Assembly: GCF_015477605.1 (NCBI RefSeq)
Contig: NZ_JADLQX010000005.1
Location: forward strand, 277,958-341,957
DNA length: 64,000 bases
Reading direction: 5' to 3'
Origin: Nocardia amamiensis
Lineage (GTDB): Bacteria; Actinomycetota; Actinomycetes; Mycobacteriales; Mycobacteriaceae
The notes beneath the pieces were generated by a model, which did no database searches, was not told where the DNA came from, and worked only from the letters and a program-made list of their open reading frames with translations. Positions 21,799 to 35,100 of this stretch are shown piece by piece (positions within the stretch are counted from its first letter, which is position 1; every line of letters begins with the position of its first letter). Made by a program: the position numbers and the translations under genes.

Positions 21799-24700
21799 CT
21801 ACTCCGGCGGGTCGAGCAGACCGGCGAGCTGGGGACCGATCTCGGCAAGCGCCTCGGGAGACGCCATTTGCTGATGATTCGCGTTGATCGGCCTATCGAC
21901 GATATCCCCAGCAACATAGGGCTGCCATTGGGTCGCTGCCGCCCGCAGATCGGCTTCGGTCTGGCCCGGGCCTCCGATGCCGGCGCTGAAGTATTCGAGC
22001 GTGCCGCGGTACACCGCGGGGCGGTGTTCGGCGATCAGCTCGACCGAGCGCACCGCGCTGCGGTAGATCCGCCGCAGCCGATCCTTGGTAAGCACGGCCA
22101 GCTCGGGCGGAATCGACGCGTGCAACGAATCCAGTGCCTCCTCGCTGAGCTCGTGGATGTCGCCCTCCGCGGAGATCGCGTCCCCGCCGATTCCGATCTC
22201 GGCCAAGCCCTGACGGATCGTGCCGCGGAAATCGGAGACATCCAGATCCGGGTAGCTGTCCAGCATGGCCAGCAGCGCCACCTGTTCGCCTGCCGCCTGC
22301 AGCTCGGTCGCCACCGCGTGGGCCACCACCCCACCCAACGACCAGCCCAGCAGCCGGTACGGTCCCTCGGGCTGCACGGCCCGGATCTCGGCGGCGTAGC
22401 GGCGAGCCATCTCGGTGACGGAGCCGGGCAGGTACCCGTCTTCGGACAGGGCAGGCGACTGGATGCCGAGAACGGGCTGTTCGGCGGGCAGGAACCGGGC
22501 CAGGCCCACATAACTCCACGACAGTCCGTACATCGGGTGCAGGCAGAACAGTGGATCCGCCGTCCCCTCCGCCCGAATCGGCAGCAGCACCCCGAGCCCG
22601 TCGTCCGGATCGGGGCCGAAGTCGTAGCCCTGGGCGATCGCCGTCTCGATCCGTGCGCTGAGCCCCGCGACGGTCGAATCGGTGAAGAACCACTGCACCC
22701 GGACCTCGGCGCCGGTCACGCGCCGCAACCGGCTCACCGCCTGCGTCGCGACCAGGGAATTGCCGCCGAGACCGAAGAAGTCGTCGTCGAGACCGACTTC
22801 CGCGACGTCCAGCACCTCGCCGAACACCCGGGCCACCGCCTGTTCCAGCGGAGTGACCGGAGCACGGAACCGCGCCTGCCCGAGCACCGGTTTCGGCAGC
22901 GCCGCCCGGTCGAGCTTGCCGTTCGCGTTCAACGGAAGCGCGGTCAGTTCGATGACCGTGGACGGCACCATGTACGACGGCAGTTCCGCCGCGAGGGCCG
23001 CGCCGAGGCGCTGGGTGTCGATGGCGCCGTCGGCCCCGACGACATAGGCGACGAGACGATCTCCCGCGCTCGGATCCGTATGGGCGACCACCGCGGCGGC
23101 CGCGACCGCGTCCTGGCGCAGCAGCGCGGCCTCGATCTCACCCAGCTCGATCCGGAATCCACGAATCTTCACCTGGAAGTCCGTACGACCCCGATACTCC
23201 AGCTCACCATCGGCATTCCAGGCCACCAGGTCACCGGTGCGATACATCCGCGCACCCGGCTCGAACGGATTCGCCACAAAACGATCCGCCGTCAAATCCG
23301 CACGACCGAAGTAACCACGCGCCAACTGCGCACCAGCCAAATACAACTCACCCGAAACACCCACCGGAACCGGACGCAAACGCCCATCCAGCACATAAAC
23401 CCGGCTGTTCCACTCCGGCACACCGATCGGCACCGACACCTCGTCAGCCGCGGTAACCCGGTGGCTGGTGATCGACACCGCCGCCTCGGTCGGGCCGTAC
23501 AAATTGAACAGCTCCGCTTTCGGATTCACGATCTGGAAGCGCTTCGCCGTCTCGGCGGGCAACGCCTCGCCGATAGCCAGCACTCGCCGCAGAGTGGGAA
23601 GCGGAGTGTCGGTATCCGCGTTGGCGAGCAACGCGTCGAGCATGGACGGCACCACATGCAACGTGGTCACCGCTTCGCGAGTCATCAGCTCGTTCAGGTA
23701 CGCGGGATCGCGATGCCCGTCAGGCGAAGCGAGCACCAAACGGCCCCGGCATACCGCCGCGGACCAGAACTCCCACACCGACAGGTCGAACGTCGCTGCC
23801 GTCTTCAGCAAGATCGCGTCATCGTCGACGAGATCGAACTCGAACGACTTCCACAGCAACTGATTCACAATCGCGCCGTGCGACACCGCGACGCCCTTGG
23901 GGCGACCGGTCGAACCCGACGTGAAGATCACATAAGCGGTGTTCTCCGGACGCAACGGCGTCAGCCGCTCGGCATCGGTGACCGGTGCGGTGGATAGCTC
24001 GGTGAGGTCGAGTTCCTCCAGTCGCACCACGGGCGCGGTATCGGAGGCGAAGGCAGCCGAAGCATCGGTCAGCACGCACACCGGTGCCGCCGTTTCGAGG
24101 ATGTAGCCGGTCCGATCGGCGGGCTGGTCCGGGTCCACCGGCACATACGCACCACCGGCCCGCACCACCGCATACATCGCCACAACAAGGTCCACCGACC
24201 GGCGCAAAGCGAGCGCCACCCGAGATTCCGGGCCGACGCCTTCCGCGATGAGATGGCGGGCCAAACGGTTGACGCGTGCGTCCAGCTCCGCGTACGTCAG
24301 CTCCTGCCGGCTTTCGTCCGAGTCCTGGGCGTCGGCGACCAGCGCGACGGCATCCGGCGCGGCCGCGACGGCGGAATCCAACAGCGCCGCGAGCGTCGTC
24401 GCGGCCGACGCGGAGCTGCCGAGCAGCACCGCCGGATCGAGCGCGCGGTCGGTGGCGTTCCACACCGACAGCACTTCGATCCGCTCGGCCGTATCGAGAA
24501 TCTCGATATCCCCGACCGGTGTCGTCGCGTCCGCCACGACGGCCGCCAGAATGCGCGACAAACGCTCGGCGAAGCCCCGCACCGTTCCGGCGTCGAAAAG
24601 GTCCGTGGCGTAAGTGAAGTAGCCGCCGATCCCGGCCGCGTCACCGGCCTCGTCGTAGGTGTCACTGACGATCAGGTGCAGATCGAACTGCGACACATTC

Positions 24701-27700
24701 AGATCCGCTTCCACCCCGGCGATCGTCAAGCCGGGCAATTCCAGCGCGGTGCGTGCCACGTTCTGGAACGACAGACCCACCTGGAACAGCGGATGATGCG
24801 CGGTCGAGCGACGCGGGTTGAGCACTTCCACCAAGCGCTCGAACGGAATATCGGCATTCGCGAACGCCTGCAGATCGGTTTCCCGTTGCCGCGCCAATAC
24901 CTCGGTGAACGAGTCACCACCGGACAGGCGCGTCCGGAACACCACGGTATTGACGAACATACCGATGAGATCGTCGAGTTCACGTTCACCGCGACCCGCT
25001 ACCGGAGTGCCGATCGCGATATCCCCGGAACCCGACAGCCGCGCGAGCAGTACCGCGAGCGCGGTGTGCACGACCATGAAGAGTGTGGCGCCGTTGGCGC
25101 GTGCCAGTCGCACGAGGCCGGCGTGCGTGGCGGCATCCACCGAGACCTCCACCCGTCCACCGGCCAGCGATGCCACAGCGGGCCTGGGCCGGTCGGTGGG
25201 CAGCTCCAGCAGGTCGGGAAGGTCGGCGAGGTGTTCGCGCCAGTACGCGATCTGCTGCGCGGCGATGGACTCGGGATCGGATTCGTCGCCGAGCACGGCG
25301 CGCTGCCAGAGCGCGTAGTCGGCGTACTGGACCGGCAGTGGTGTCCACGCCGGGGCGGAAGCCGCGGTGCGCGCGGCATAGGCCACCATCACATCGCGCA
25401 CCAGCGGCCCCATCGACGAGGCGTCGGCGGCGATGTGGTGCACGACGACAGCGAGGACGTACTCCGGTGTCGACCCGGGCACGCGTCCATCGATCTCCAG
25501 CAGCCGCACCCGGAGCGGCACTTCTGAGGTCACGTCGAACGGCGTCGAGGCGAGCGCGTACACAGCCGTCGCGATCTCGGATTCGGTTACCAGCTCCGGC
25601 GCGACGTCCAACGTCACCTGTCCGGCGGGCAGGACGACCTGCACGGGACCGTCTGCGGTTTCCGGGTACACCGTGCGCAGCACTTCATGCCGCGCCACCA
25701 CGTCATCGAGCGCCGCGGCCAGCGCCGTCACGTCGAGCAGCCCGGCGAGCCGAAGCGCGAACGGCAGGTTGTATGCCGCCGAGCCCGTTGCCGCCGCGCG
25801 ATCGTCATCGACCTGATCGAACCGGTTCAGGAACCACATCCGCCGTTGCGCCAACGACAGCGGCAACCGCTCCGGCCGGACGAGGCTGCCCAGTTCCACA
25901 CGACGGTTGGCGTGCGTGTGCGACTCGATCGCCGTCGCCAAGTCCGTCACGGTCGAGGTCTCGAACAGCGTCCGCACCGGAATGCGGGCACCCACCGCGG
26001 CACCCAACCGCGCCACCACCTGCGTGGCGACCAGGGAGTTGCCGCCGAGTGCGAAGAAATCGTCGTCGGCGCCGACCCGGCTCAGACCGAGGACCTCACC
26101 GAAGACACCGGCGACGATCTCTTCCACCGGAGTTGCCGCGGCACGGAATTCGCGAGTGCCGAAGGTCGGCTCCGGCAGCGCCTTACGATCCAGCTTGCCG
26201 CTCGGGTTCAACGGGAAAGCGTCCAACACGACGACCGTGGCCGGAACCATGTAAGCCGGAAGGGTTTCACCGACATCGGCCAGCAATTCCGACGGCTCCA
26301 CCGACCGCCCCGGTGCGGGAACCGCATACGCGACCAGCTGATCACCCAACGCCGACGGCGCCACCAGCGCGACCGCCTGACTCACCGAAGGCTGTGCCAG
26401 CAACGCGGTCTCGATCTCACCCAGCTCGATCCGCTGGCCACGGAACTTCACCTGGAAATCGGTGCGACCGAGGTAATCGAGCCGCTGCGGCATATCCCCG
26501 GCAGGCGCACGCCACACCACCAGGTCACCGGTCCGGTACATCCGCGCACCGGTGCCGAACGGATTGGCGACGAACCGGTCCGCGGTCAGATCCGGACGGC
26601 GCACATACCCGCGAGCAAGCTGGTCACCGGCCAGATACAGCTCCCCCGCCACGCCCGCCGGGACCGGACGCAACCGCGCGTCCAGCACATACACCTGCGT
26701 GTTCCACTGCGGAAGCCCGATCGGCACCGAGCGCTCGTCCGTACCGCGGGCGGGCCAGTAGGTCACCGACACCGCGGCCTCGGTCGGCCCGTACAGGTTG
26801 TGCACCCTGGCATCGGATACGGCGTTGACGGCGGCCACCGTCTCCGGCGGCAATGCCTCACCGATCACGAAGATATGCGCCAGACTCGGGCACGCACCCG
26901 GCGCGGTGTGCGCGGCGAATACCGTCAGCATCGACGGCACGAAATCGGTGACCGTCACGCCATGCGCGGCAATCGTTTCCGCGACGTAGGCCGGGTCCCG
27001 GTGCCCATCGGGCGTGGCCACGACCAGTTTCGCCCCGACACGCAACGGCATGAAGAAGCCCCACAGCGATACGTCGAACGTCGTCGCGGTCTTCTGCAGA
27101 TACACGTCATCGGGACCCAGCGGATACTCGGCCAGCATCCACTCGATCTGGTTGTTGATCGCCGCATGCGAAACGGCGACTCCCTTGGGTCTGCCTGTCG
27201 AACCCGAAGTGAAGATGACATACGCAGGGTGCTGCGGCAGGACCGGTCGTAGCAGCTCCTCCGCGCGCAGCGGAGCACTGTCGAGGTGATCCAGCTCCAA
27301 GGCGTCGACATGGAGCAGCGCGGTGCCAGGCTGAGCAATCAGTGCATCCTCAGTCCTCGTCACCACGCATGCGGGCTGTGCCGTATCGAGAATGTGCGCG
27401 ATCCGGTCCGCGGGATGATCGGGATCCAGCGGCACATAGGCGCCACCAGCCGTCACGATCGCGTAGATGCCGACCACCAGATCCACCGAGCGCCGTATCG
27501 CCAGGCCTACCAGCGATTCCGCACCCACACCCTGCGAGATCAGCAGCCGGGCTAGCCGGTTGACGCGCTCATCGAACTCACGGTAAGTCAGCGAGACGCC
27601 CTCGTACACCAGCGCGACGGCATCCGGGTGAGCGGCCACCGCACGGCGGTAACCATCCAGCAGCAGCTCGGCGGCGACCGGATGGCCGGTGTCGTTCCAG

Positions 27701-30700
27701 TCGAGCAGAATCCGTTCCCGCTCGGCCGAGGCCAGCAGATCCAGATCGCCGATGACCTGTGCCGGATCCGTCGCCACGGCAGCCAGCAGCCGCCGCAATC
27801 GCCCCGCGAATTCCGCGATCGTCGATTCGTCGAACAGATCGGTGGCATAGGTGAACATCGCCGACAGCCCCGCCGCTGCGTCGCCGTCCTGGCGCGGCAC
27901 CACAGTCAGCTGGAGATCGAATTTGGCCTGAGCGCCACCGAGCTCGACGGCAGACGCCGTCAGGCCGGGCAACTCCAACCGGGGCGCCTGAATGTTCTGG
28001 AAAAACAGCGCGACCTGGAACAGCGGGTGATGCGCTTGCGACCGAACCGGATCGAGCACCTCCACCAGTCGCTCGAACGGCAACTCGGCGTGCGAGAGCG
28101 CCGCCAGGTCGGTCTCCTTGGTGGCCGCGAGCAACTCGGCGAACGAGCTGCTCGCATCGACCCTGGTGCGCAGTACCAGCGTGTTGACGAACATGCCGAT
28201 CAGCTCATCGAGTTCACGCTCGCCGCGCCCGGCGACCGGCGTGCCGATGGTGACGTCGTCGCTACCCGACAACCGGCCGAGCAGCACCGCGAAAGCGGCG
28301 TGTACCACCATGAACAGCGAGGCGCCCGTGCGGTGCGCCAGCTCGGTCAGCTCGGCGTGGACCTCGGCCGGGATCTCGAACGAGAACTCCGCACCCCGGC
28401 CGGACGCGACGGTCGGGCGAGGCCGGTCCGCGGGCAGATCCAATCGGTCCGGGATGCCCTGCAACGCTTGACGCCAGTAGTCGATTTGGGTGGCGGCCAC
28501 GGATTCGGGATCGGACTCGTCACCGAGGACCGCGCGCTGCCACAGCGTGTAATCCGCGTACTGCACCGGCAGTGGTTCCCAGCTCGGCGCCGCACCGTCG
28601 ACCCGGGCCAGGTACGCGGTCATCAGATCCCGGACCATCGGCGCGATAGACGCGCCGTCGGCGGCGATGTGGTGCACCACGACAGCGAGGACGTGTTCGG
28701 CGGTGTGCGCGGGGCTGCCTACGGGATCCGCGCTCGGCGCCAGTTCGGCGAGGGCGATCCGCAACGGGACCTGCGCGGTCACGTCGAAACCGGCCGACGC
28801 GACCTGGAGCAGCCAGTCCGCGAGTTCGGCCTCCGCCATCGCCTGCGGCACAAGGTTCGGAACCGCCCGCTCGGCGGGGAGAATCTGCTGATAACCGGTG
28901 CCGTCGAGCGCCGGATACACGGTGCGCAGCGTCTCGTGGCGATCGACCAGATCGGCGACCGCCGCCTGCAAGGCCGTCACGTCCAACGCTCCGGACAGCC
29001 GGACGGCGAACGGGATATTGTTCGCCGCCGACGCCGGATCGAACTGGTTGAGGAACCACATCCGCTGTTGCGCCAGCGACAGCGGGATCGGTTGCGACGT
29101 CTCGCCTTCGCGCGGCACCGGAACCAGCGCGCGACGCCCGCCCGTGCCCTGGAGCGACGCCAGTAGCGCCGCGAGTGCGGCGACCGTGGATGCCTCGAAG
29201 ATCACCCGAGCGGGCATGCGCGTGTCGAGTGCCGCGCCGAGCCGGGCGATCATCTGGGTGGCCAACAGCGAGTTGCCGCCCAAATCGAAGAAGTCGTCGT
29301 CGGCGCCGACCGGGCGGTCCGCACGCACACCCAGCACTTCGGCGAATGTCGTCGCGACGAGTTGCTCGACGGGAGTGGACGGTGCGCGGAATTCGCGTTC
29401 CCGGACAACCGGTTCGGGCAGCGCGCGGCGATCCAGCTTGCCGTTCGGGCTCAGCGGCAACGCCTCCAGCACCACGATCGCCGTTGGCACCATGTACGCG
29501 GGCAGCCGCGCGGCCAGATGGTTCCGCAACTCGTCCAGGTACGACTGGTCGTCACCGATGTCATCAGGTAGCGGCGCGGGCACGACGTAAGCGACCAGCT
29601 GATCGCCCAGCCGCTCGTCGGACCTGACGATCGCCACGGCCTGCGCTACCGAATCGTGTACCCGCAACGCGGATTCGATTTCGCCCAGCTCGATCCGCAA
29701 ACCACGCAGCTTGACCTGGAAATCGGTGCGGCCGATAAAGGTGAGCGAACCGGTCGAGTCGGCGCTGACCAGGTCGCCGGTGCGGTACATCCGGCTGCCC
29801 GGCGCACCGAACGGGTTGGCCACGAATCGATCCGCGGTCAGATCGGAACGGCCGAAGTAGCCGCGCGCCAATTGCGCACCGGCTAGGTACAACTCGCCCG
29901 CGACACCCGAGGGCACCGGATGCAGCCGTGAATCGAGCACGTACGCCTGGGTATTCGACACGGGCAGGCCGATCGGGACCGCACCGGCCACGTCTTCGGC
30001 CACCGGGGCGTGGGTGGCGTGGACGGTGAATTCCGTCGGACCGTACAGGTTGTACAGCGCAGCCGAGCTCACCCGCCGGATCGCCTCCACAGCGTCGGAG
30101 GTGAACGCCTCGCCCGCGATGAGTAGCGCACGCAGCGAGCCGAGATCGGCGCTGCCCGCCGCGGCGGCGCTGCCCGCGAAGACGGTCAGCATCGATGGCA
30201 CGAACGAAGTCATGGTGATGCGCTCCGCCGCGATCACCTCGGCCAGATATGCCGGATCCCGGTGCCCGTCCGGGCTCGCCACAACCATCCGGCCACCGGT
30301 GGTCAGCGGACCGAACAACTCCCAGACCGAGACGTCGAACGTCGCGGGCGTCTTGAACAGCACCACATCGTCGACACCGATCCCGTACTCGCTGGTTATC
30401 CAGCGAATCTGGTTGACCGCCGCGGCATGCGGAACCGCGACGCCCTTCGGGCGGCCGGTCGAGCCGGAGGTGAAGATCACGTAAGCCGGGTGCGCTGGAC
30501 GCAGCGGCGCGATCCGCTCCGCGTCGACCACCGGCTCACTCGAATAACCGGACAAATCCAGTTCGTCCAACGACAGGGTCTGCACTCCGGCGCCGTCGAA
30601 ATCGTCGCGGGACGTGGTCAGCACGCACACCGGCGCCGCCGACTCGAGCACGTACCTGATTCGCTCGATCGGCTGATCGAGATCGAGCGGGACATACCCC

Positions 30701-31941
30701 GCGCCCGCCTCGTGCACCGCGTACATGGCGACGACCAGGTCCACGGAGCGTCGCATCCCCAGCGCGACAAGCTTTTCCGGAGAGACACCCGCATCGATCA
30801 GCCGCCGCGCCAACCGATGCACCCGGTCGGCGAACTCGGCGTAGGTCAGGGATTTCCCACCGGGAACGGACCCGTCGACAATCGCGACCTGCTCGGGGGA
30901 CGCCGATACCTGGGCCTGGAACAGATCGACGAGGGTAGCCGCCGAGTCGACGGTCTCGGCCTGCTCCCGGCCGTTGAAGAACAGACGGGCGGCACCGCCC
31001 GCGATGGGTCGTACCCAGTGCCGCACCAGATCCGGCGGGCTCGGTCGGCCGGTGGCCACGACTACGCGCAGCTCATCCAATTCGGCCGGGTCCAGGGCGG
31101 CGAGTGTCGCGGGCGCACCGAACAGATGCGTCACATGTTCCCGCCGCAGCAGCTCCGCGAGCCCCGCACCATCGAATCCGGGAGCCACGACGATCGTCGC
31201 CGCGCTGCTCACGGCGAGCAGCAGCTCGAGCACCAACTGGTCGGGCGACGGCGCGGCGAAGTGCAGGGTGCGCGCCTGTGGCGTCAGCCGGTAGCGCTCC
31301 CGCTGCTCATCACAGAAAGCGGACAATCCGGCCTGGGTGACAACCGTCCGCTCCGCGTGACCGCTCGAATTACGCTGGTAGACCACATACGCCGGATGCT
31401 CGCCCTGCAACGGACGCACCCGATCGATATGGGTCACGGCATCCGCGGGGTAATTCCGCAGCGCGCGTTCGAACTCCGGGTCGTCGACGGCGAGCCACGT
31501 CACCTGCCCAGGCAGCCGGTCACGCACGGCCCCGACTGTGAGCCCCGACACCACGCCGGGATCGGACACCATACGCTCGACCAGGTCCGGCGAATCGTCC
31601 GGATCCACCGGCACGAAGCCGGCGCCGGTCTTCGCCACCGCCCACAGTGCCACCACGGAGTCGACCGAGCGCGGAATGCTCACGGCGACAAAGTCTTCGG
31701 GACCGACGCCGCGTTCGAGCAGCAACCGAGCAAGCCGCGTCGAGCGGGAATCCAACTCGGCGTAGCTGATTCGCGCCGCCGACTGCGTCGCGACATCAGT
31801 GCGTCCGCCGACTCGGTCGGCGGCCTGTACGACAGCGATGCCGTCCGGGTTCGTTTCCACCGCCATGGCCAGCAACTGCGGCAATGTGGTCACCCGCGGC
31901 CGCCGGGTCCGGTTGGGCCGCACACGTGCCGGGCGGGTCAT
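21799..31941 (-). CDS. NrpsB: three-module NRPS with N-terminal degenerate half-A domain and terminal thioesterase
   Basis: A 3380-residue peptide synthetase. Order with rough residues: degenerate A fragment 18-330, A3 335-845, T3 (Ser891), C4 950-1410, A4 1425-1925, T4 (Ser1969), C5 2025-2490, A5 2515-3015, T5 (Ser3062), TE 3130-3375 with GWSLGG (Ser3201) and His3356. It has no C domain before its first active A, while NrpsA ends in an unpaired C, so NrpsA and NrpsB share module 3. Aligned A codes are DVWSLALVHK, DVWDFILVSK and DLWHLILVSK; none is safely assignable. Both C domains keep HHxxxD; in C5 the usual Gly after Asp is Ala. I place the start at ATG 31941, which gives the same MTRPARV N-terminus as NrpsC; a GGGG ribosome site lies upstream. 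Confidence 0.95.
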   Translation of the reverse strand: MTRPARVRPNRTRRPRVTTLPQLLAMAVETNPDGIAVVQAADRVGGRTDVATQSAARISYAELDSRSTRLARLLLERGVGPEDFVAVSIPRSVDSVVALWAVAKTGAGFVPVDPDDSPDLVERMVSDPGVVSGLTVGAVRDRLPGQVTWLAVDDPEFERALRNYPADAVTHIDRVRPLQGEHPAYVVYQRNSSGHAERTVVTQAGLSAFCDEQRERYRLTPQARTLHFAAPSPDQLVLELLLAVSSAATIVVAPGFDGAGLAELLRREHVTHLFGAPATLAALDPAELDELRVVVATGRPSPPDLVRHWVRPIAGGAARLFFNGREQAETVDSAATLVDLFQAQVSASPEQVAIVDGSVPGGKSLTYAEFADRVHRLARRLIDAGVSPEKLVALGMRRSVDLVVAMYAVHEAGAGYVPLDLDQPIERIRYVLESAAPVCVLTTSRDDFDGAGVQTLSLDELDLSGYSSEPVVDAERIAPLRPAHPAYVIFTSGSTGRPKGVAVPHAAAVNQIRWITSEYGIGVDDVVLFKTPATFDVSVWELFGPLTTGGRMVVASPDGHRDPAYLAEVIAAERITMTSFVPSMLTVFAGSAAAAGSADLGSLRALLIAGEAFTSDAVEAIRRVSSAALYNLYGPTEFTVHATHAPVAEDVAGAVPIGLPVSNTQAYVLDSRLHPVPSGVAGELYLAGAQLARGYFGRSDLTADRFVANPFGAPGSRMYRTGDLVSADSTGSLTFIGRTDFQVKLRGLRIELGEIESALRVHDSVAQAVAIVRSDERLGDQLVAYVVPAPLPDDIGDDQSYLDELRNHLAARLPAYMVPTAIVVLEALPLSPNGKLDRRALPEPVVREREFRAPSTPVEQLVATTFAEVLGVRADRPVGADDDFFDLGGNSLLATQMIARLGAALDTRMPARVIFEASTVAALAALLASLQGTGGRRALVPVPREGETSQPIPLSLAQQRMWFLNQFDPASAANNIPFAVRLSGALDVTALQAAVADLVDRHETLRTVYPALDGTGYQQILPAERAVPNLVPQAMAEAELADWLLQVASAGFDVTAQVPLRIALAELAPSADPVGSPAHTAEHVLAVVVHHIAADGASIAPMVRDLMTAYLARVDGAAPSWEPLPVQYADYTLWQRAVLGDESDPESVAATQIDYWRQALQGIPDRLDLPADRPRPTVASGRGAEFSFEIPAEVHAELTELAHRTGASLFMVVHAAFAVLLGRLSGSDDVTIGTPVAGRGERELDELIGMFVNTLVLRTRVDASSSFAELLAATKETDLAALSHAELPFERLVEVLDPVRSQAHHPLFQVALFFQNIQAPRLELPGLTASAVELGGAQAKFDLQLTVVPRQDGDAAAGLSAMFTYATDLFDESTIAEFAGRLRRLLAAVATDPAQVIGDLDLLASAERERILLDWNDTGHPVAAELLLDGYRRAVAAHPDAVALVYEGVSLTYREFDERVNRLARLLISQGVGAESLVGLAIRRSVDLVVGIYAIVTAGGAYVPLDPDHPADRIAHILDTAQPACVVTRTEDALIAQPGTALLHVDALELDHLDSAPLRAEELLRPVLPQHPAYVIFTSGSTGRPKGVAVSHAAINNQIEWMLAEYPLGPDDVYLQKTATTFDVSLWGFFMPLRVGAKLVVATPDGHRDPAYVAETIAAHGVTVTDFVPSMLTVFAAHTAPGACPSLAHIFVIGEALPPETVAAVNAVSDARVHNLYGPTEAAVSVTYWPARGTDERSVPIGLPQWNTQVYVLDARLRPVPAGVAGELYLAGDQLARGYVRRPDLTADRFVANPFGTGARMYRTGDLVVWRAPAGDMPQRLDYLGRTDFQVKFRGQRIELGEIETALLAQPSVSQAVALVAPSALGDQLVAYAVPAPGRSVEPSELLADVGETLPAYMVPATVVVLDAFPLNPSGKLDRKALPEPTFGTREFRAAATPVEEIVAGVFGEVLGLSRVGADDDFFALGGNSLVATQVVARLGAAVGARIPVRTLFETSTVTDLATAIESHTHANRRVELGSLVRPERLPLSLAQRRMWFLNRFDQVDDDRAAATGSAAYNLPFALRLAGLLDVTALAAALDDVVARHEVLRTVYPETADGPVQVVLPAGQVTLDVAPELVTESEIATAVYALASTPFDVTSEVPLRVRLLEIDGRVPGSTPEYVLAVVVHHIAADASSMGPLVRDVMVAYAARTAASAPAWTPLPVQYADYALWQRAVLGDESDPESIAAQQIAYWREHLADLPDLLELPTDRPRPAVASLAGGRVEVSVDAATHAGLVRLARANGATLFMVVHTALAVLLARLSGSGDIAIGTPVAGRGERELDDLIGMFVNTVVFRTRLSGGDSFTEVLARQRETDLQAFANADIPFERLVEVLNPRRSTAHHPLFQVGLSFQNVARTALELPGLTIAGVEADLNVSQFDLHLIVSDTYDEAGDAAGIGGYFTYATDLFDAGTVRGFAERLSRILAAVVADATTPVGDIEILDTAERIEVLSVWNATDRALDPAVLLGSSASAATTLAALLDSAVAAAPDAVALVADAQDSDESRQELTYAELDARVNRLARHLIAEGVGPESRVALALRRSVDLVVAMYAVVRAGGAYVPVDPDQPADRTGYILETAAPVCVLTDASAAFASDTAPVVRLEELDLTELSTAPVTDAERLTPLRPENTAYVIFTSGSTGRPKGVAVSHGAIVNQLLWKSFEFDLVDDDAILLKTAATFDLSVWEFWSAAVCRGRLVLASPDGHRDPAYLNELMTREAVTTLHVVPSMLDALLANADTDTPLPTLRRVLAIGEALPAETAKRFQIVNPKAELFNLYGPTEAAVSITSHRVTAADEVSVPIGVPEWNSRVYVLDGRLRPVPVGVSGELYLAGAQLARGYFGRADLTADRFVANPFEPGARMYRTGDLVAWNADGELEYRGRTDFQVKIRGFRIELGEIEAALLRQDAVAAAAVVAHTDPSAGDRLVAYVVGADGAIDTQRLGAALAAELPSYMVPSTVIELTALPLNANGKLDRAALPKPVLGQARFRAPVTPLEQAVARVFGEVLDVAEVGLDDDFFGLGGNSLVATQAVSRLRRVTGAEVRVQWFFTDSTVAGLSARIETAIAQGYDFGPDPDDGLGVLLPIRAEGTADPLFCLHPMYGLSWSYVGLARFLPAEQPVLGIQSPALSEDGYLPGSVTEMARRYAAEIRAVQPEGPYRLLGWSLGGVVAHAVATELQAAGEQVALLAMLDSYPDLDVSDFRGTIRQGLAEIGIGGDAISAEGDIHELSEEALDSLHASIPPELAVLTKDRLRRIYRSAVRSVELIAEHRPAVYRGTLEYFSAGIGGPGQTEADLRAAATQWQPYVAGDIVDRPINANHQQMASPEALAEIGPQLAGLLDPPE
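22894..29109 (-). repeat. C-A-T-C-A block of NrpsB paralogous to 13515-19652 in NrpsC
   Basis: This is the NrpsB copy of the shared block (C4-A4-T4-C5-A5). In NrpsC the block continues into T-C-A-T-E-C-A-T-TE, whereas in NrpsB it joins directly to a T-TE end that closely resembles the NrpsC T-TE. NrpsB thus looks like a shortened NrpsC whose initiating module was replaced. Confidence 0.8.
23122..23434 (-). repeat. Gene-conversion-like tract in A5 of NrpsB (pairs with 13761-14073)
   Basis: This is the NrpsB partner of the near-identical 313-bp tract in NrpsC, covering A6-A9 (residues about 2837-2940). The substrate-pocket region upstream is not part of it. Codon choice shifts to T-ending codons inside the tract in both genes. 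Confidence 0.8.
30952..31890 (-). other. Degenerate, truncated adenylation fragment at the N-terminus of NrpsB
   Basis: Residues 18-330 of NrpsB match the N-terminal two thirds of the initiating A domain of NrpsC, including the MTRPARV leader and TTLPQL. The phosphate-binding loop [10 protein letters not shown] has become [10 protein letters not shown], the FDAS pocket motif reads PDQL, and the fragment ends at FFNG where NGYGPTE would follow. The C-terminal subdomain, its catalytic lysine and any carrier domain are absent. It cannot adenylate. It faces a similar broken A fragment at the end of NrpsA. Confidence 0.85.
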
Positions 31942-31984
31942 TCGGGTGCCCCTACGCCAGTGGAAGTGCACGGTGTGTCGGCTA

Positions 31985-32018
31985 CCCGAAACAATGAAGT
32001 ATCCCTCACTACTATCTG
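31985..32018 (-). promoter_or_regulatory. Conserved leader element upstream of NrpsB
   Basis: This stretch begins 44 nt upstream of the NrpsB start and is related to 21553-21583 upstream of NrpsC. It lies in the 241-bp gap after NrpsA, so NrpsB may have its own transcription start. No -10 or -35 box is clear enough to name. Confidence 0.35.
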
Positions 32019-32182
32019 GTCTAGCTGTCTTTCCGCCCAGCGTGGCAGCACTGTGCCACCGCGCACCGTCGCTGCGGCGCGCCCGCCGCTATCGCGGCGG
32101 CATCGGTGGCGGCGCTATTCGGCCCCGTCCGACACGATACCCACCGCGATGGTTGCTCAACCGTGCCTGGGAAGGACGGGAT

Positions 32183-35100
32183 TCACCCGACATCGCCGGA
32201 TACCGGGTTCCCGAGGAGCTCCGGGACCGCGACCACCTGCAGCGCACTCCGGGCTATCGGTGCGGGCACCGAATAGCCCTCGTCGAGCACCACGGCCCGC
32301 AGGTCTTCCAACTCGGCCGGGTCGATCGCGGCGAGATCGGTTGCATCGGTGAACAGGTGGGTCACCCACTCCTCCGCGAGCAACGCCTGCGGCCCATCCG
32401 CCGATTCCATGTCCGCGACCACGACCGAAGCGCCCGCGCTGCCCGCGGCCACCACCTCGAGCACGGCGGCCACCGACTCCGGGCCGCCATACCGGAAGGT
32501 GCGCGATTCGAAGGTCAGACCGGTACGAGCGGACAATCGAGCCGCCGCGGCCGCCAGCGCGTCATAGGACAGTGCGAAGCCATACCCCTCGGTGGGCGGC
32601 ATCCCCGTCGGCACGACGGCCGGATCGTCTCCGCGCAGCGTGCGTATCCGGTTCGCGTACGTGACCGGTCTCGGCGATTGGGCGTCGATCTCGGCGATCA
32701 CGGCAGGATCGTCGAACGCCAGCCAGTCGACACTGCCGGTGGCCGATGCGGAACCCGCCTGACGCACGACATCGGCCGCGGCGACCAGCCCCACCTTGAC
32801 CTCCAGTTCACCGGGCAGCGCCGCGTCGACCGAGGACACCGGCACCAGCGCGGCGCCGGTCTCGAGCACCGCCCAGATGGCCACCATCGCGTCGACACCG
32901 CGATCCAGGCGGATCGCCACCCCGGTTCCGGGCCCGCAGCCGCGCGCGATCAGCGCCCGGGCCAACCGCGACGTCCGGGCGTGGATGTCCTGGTACGACA
33001 ACGCCTCCTCGCCCGACACGACGGCGGGCCCGTCCGGATCGTCCTCGACCGCGACGGCGAACAGCCGGGTCAGCGTGGTGCCCGCGGTCGGTGCCGCGGT
33101 CTCGGCCTCAGCCACGGTCGTCGTCTGCGGTGTGGCGAAGACGCGATTGCGCTCCTCCGCATCGAGGATGTCGATATCGCCGACACATACCTCCGGGTCG
33201 GCGACCACCGAAGTGAGGATGCGCTCCAACCTGCGTCCGAATGCCTGCGCGGTCGACTCGTCGAGAACGTCGGTCGCATAGGTGATCACGGTGACCAGAT
33301 CGCCGAACGAGCCGTCCGCGTGATGCCGCGGTTCGACGGTCACTTGCAGATCGAATTTCGCCGCGGCCGCGCCGGCGTCCAAAGCCGCCACCGTCAGGCC
33401 GGGCAGCTCCAGGGTCGGCTGCTCGGCGTTCTGGAACGAGAGCATCACCTGGAACAGCGGGCTGTGCGAGGTGGTGCGTCCCGGGACGACCTTCTCCACC
33501 ACGCGCTCGAACGGGATGTCCGCGTTGGCGAAAGCGGCCAGATCGATCCGGCGGGCCTGATCGATCAGCTCGGCGAAGCTACCCCCGGAATCGACCGCGG
33601 TGCGCAGCGTCAGGGTGTTGACGAACATGCCGACCAGATCATCGAGCACGCGTTCGCCGCGGCCCGCGATCGGCGTGCCGATGGCCACGTCGGAGTCGCC
33701 GGACAACCGGGCCAGCAGCACCGCCAGCGCCGCGTGCACGACCATGAACAACGTCGAATTGCGCTCGCGCGCCAGCTTGGCCAGCGCCTCGTGCAGCTCG
33801 GGCGCGATGGCGAATCCGGTGTTGGCTCCGCGCATCGTCGGCACCGCGGGCCGCGGACGGTCCAGCGGCAGATGCAATTCGCCGGAAAGCCCGGCGAGTT
33901 GGTCGCGCCAGTACGCCAACTGCCGTGCGGCCACCGAGTTCTCGTCGTCGTCGGTGCCGATGACGGCGCGCTGCCAGATCGCGAAGTCCGCGTACTGCAC
34001 CTCCAGCGGCGACCAGCGCGGCGAGTTGCCGCGGACCCTGGCCATATAGGCGGTCATCAGGTCGCGGGCAAGCGGGGCCATCGAGGCGCCGTCGGCGGCG
34101 ATGTGGTGCGCGACCATGGCCAGCAGGTGCTCGTCCGGCCCGGACTCCAGCAGCAGGGCGCGCACCGGAACCTCTTCGGTCACATCGAATCCGGTGTGCA
34201 TCAGCTCGGTGATCCGGCCGATCGGGTCGTCGGTGGCAGCCACATCGAGGCCACCGGGCTGTGCCTCGGCTACGGACAGGATCTCCTGGTACGGCAGCCC
34301 GCCCGGCCCGCTCGCCGGGTAACGCGTGCGCAGCGATTCGTGCCGCTCCAGCACATCCGCCAAGGCGTAGCGCAGCGCGGACACGTCCAGCGCACCGGTC
34401 AGCCGGATCGCCAGCGGAATGTTGTAGGCGGGCGAAGCGGGATCGAACTGGTTGAGCACCCACATCCGCTGCTGCGCCAGCGACAGCGGCACCTGCTCCA
34501 CTCGCTCGGCGCGGACCAGCGGCGGTCGCTGCGCGCCACCGGCGCCGGGCACCACACGGGCGGCCAGCGCGGCGACCGTCGGAGCCTCGAACAGTTCGCG
34601 CACCGCGACATTCGCGTCCAGCGCCTCGTTGATCCGCGCGACCACCCGGGTGGCCAGCAGCGAGTTGCCGCCGAGCGCGAAGAAGTCGTCGTCCAGACCG
34701 ACCTCGGCAGCGCCGAGCAGTCCCGCGAACACCTCCGCCACCGCCTGCTCGACCGGCGAACTCGGCGCACGGAACGACGCCGCGCCGACGAACTCCGGTG
34801 CGGGCAGGGCCCTGCGGTCCAGTTTGCCGTTCGGCGTGAGCGGCAGGGCGTCCAGCGCCACGACGGCGTCGGGAACCATGTAGCCGGTCAGGAACTCCGA
34901 CACCTGGGCACGCAGCACACTCGAGTCGAGCGTGCCGCCGGTGTCGGGCACCACGTAACCGATCAGGCGATCACCCGCGTGCTCGTCCGAGCGGACCAGC
35001 ACCACGGCCTGGCTCACGCCGGGGCAGCGCAGCAGCGCCGACTCGATCTCGCCGAGCTCGATGCGGAAGCCGCGCAGCTGCACCTGCTGGTCGCCGCGCC

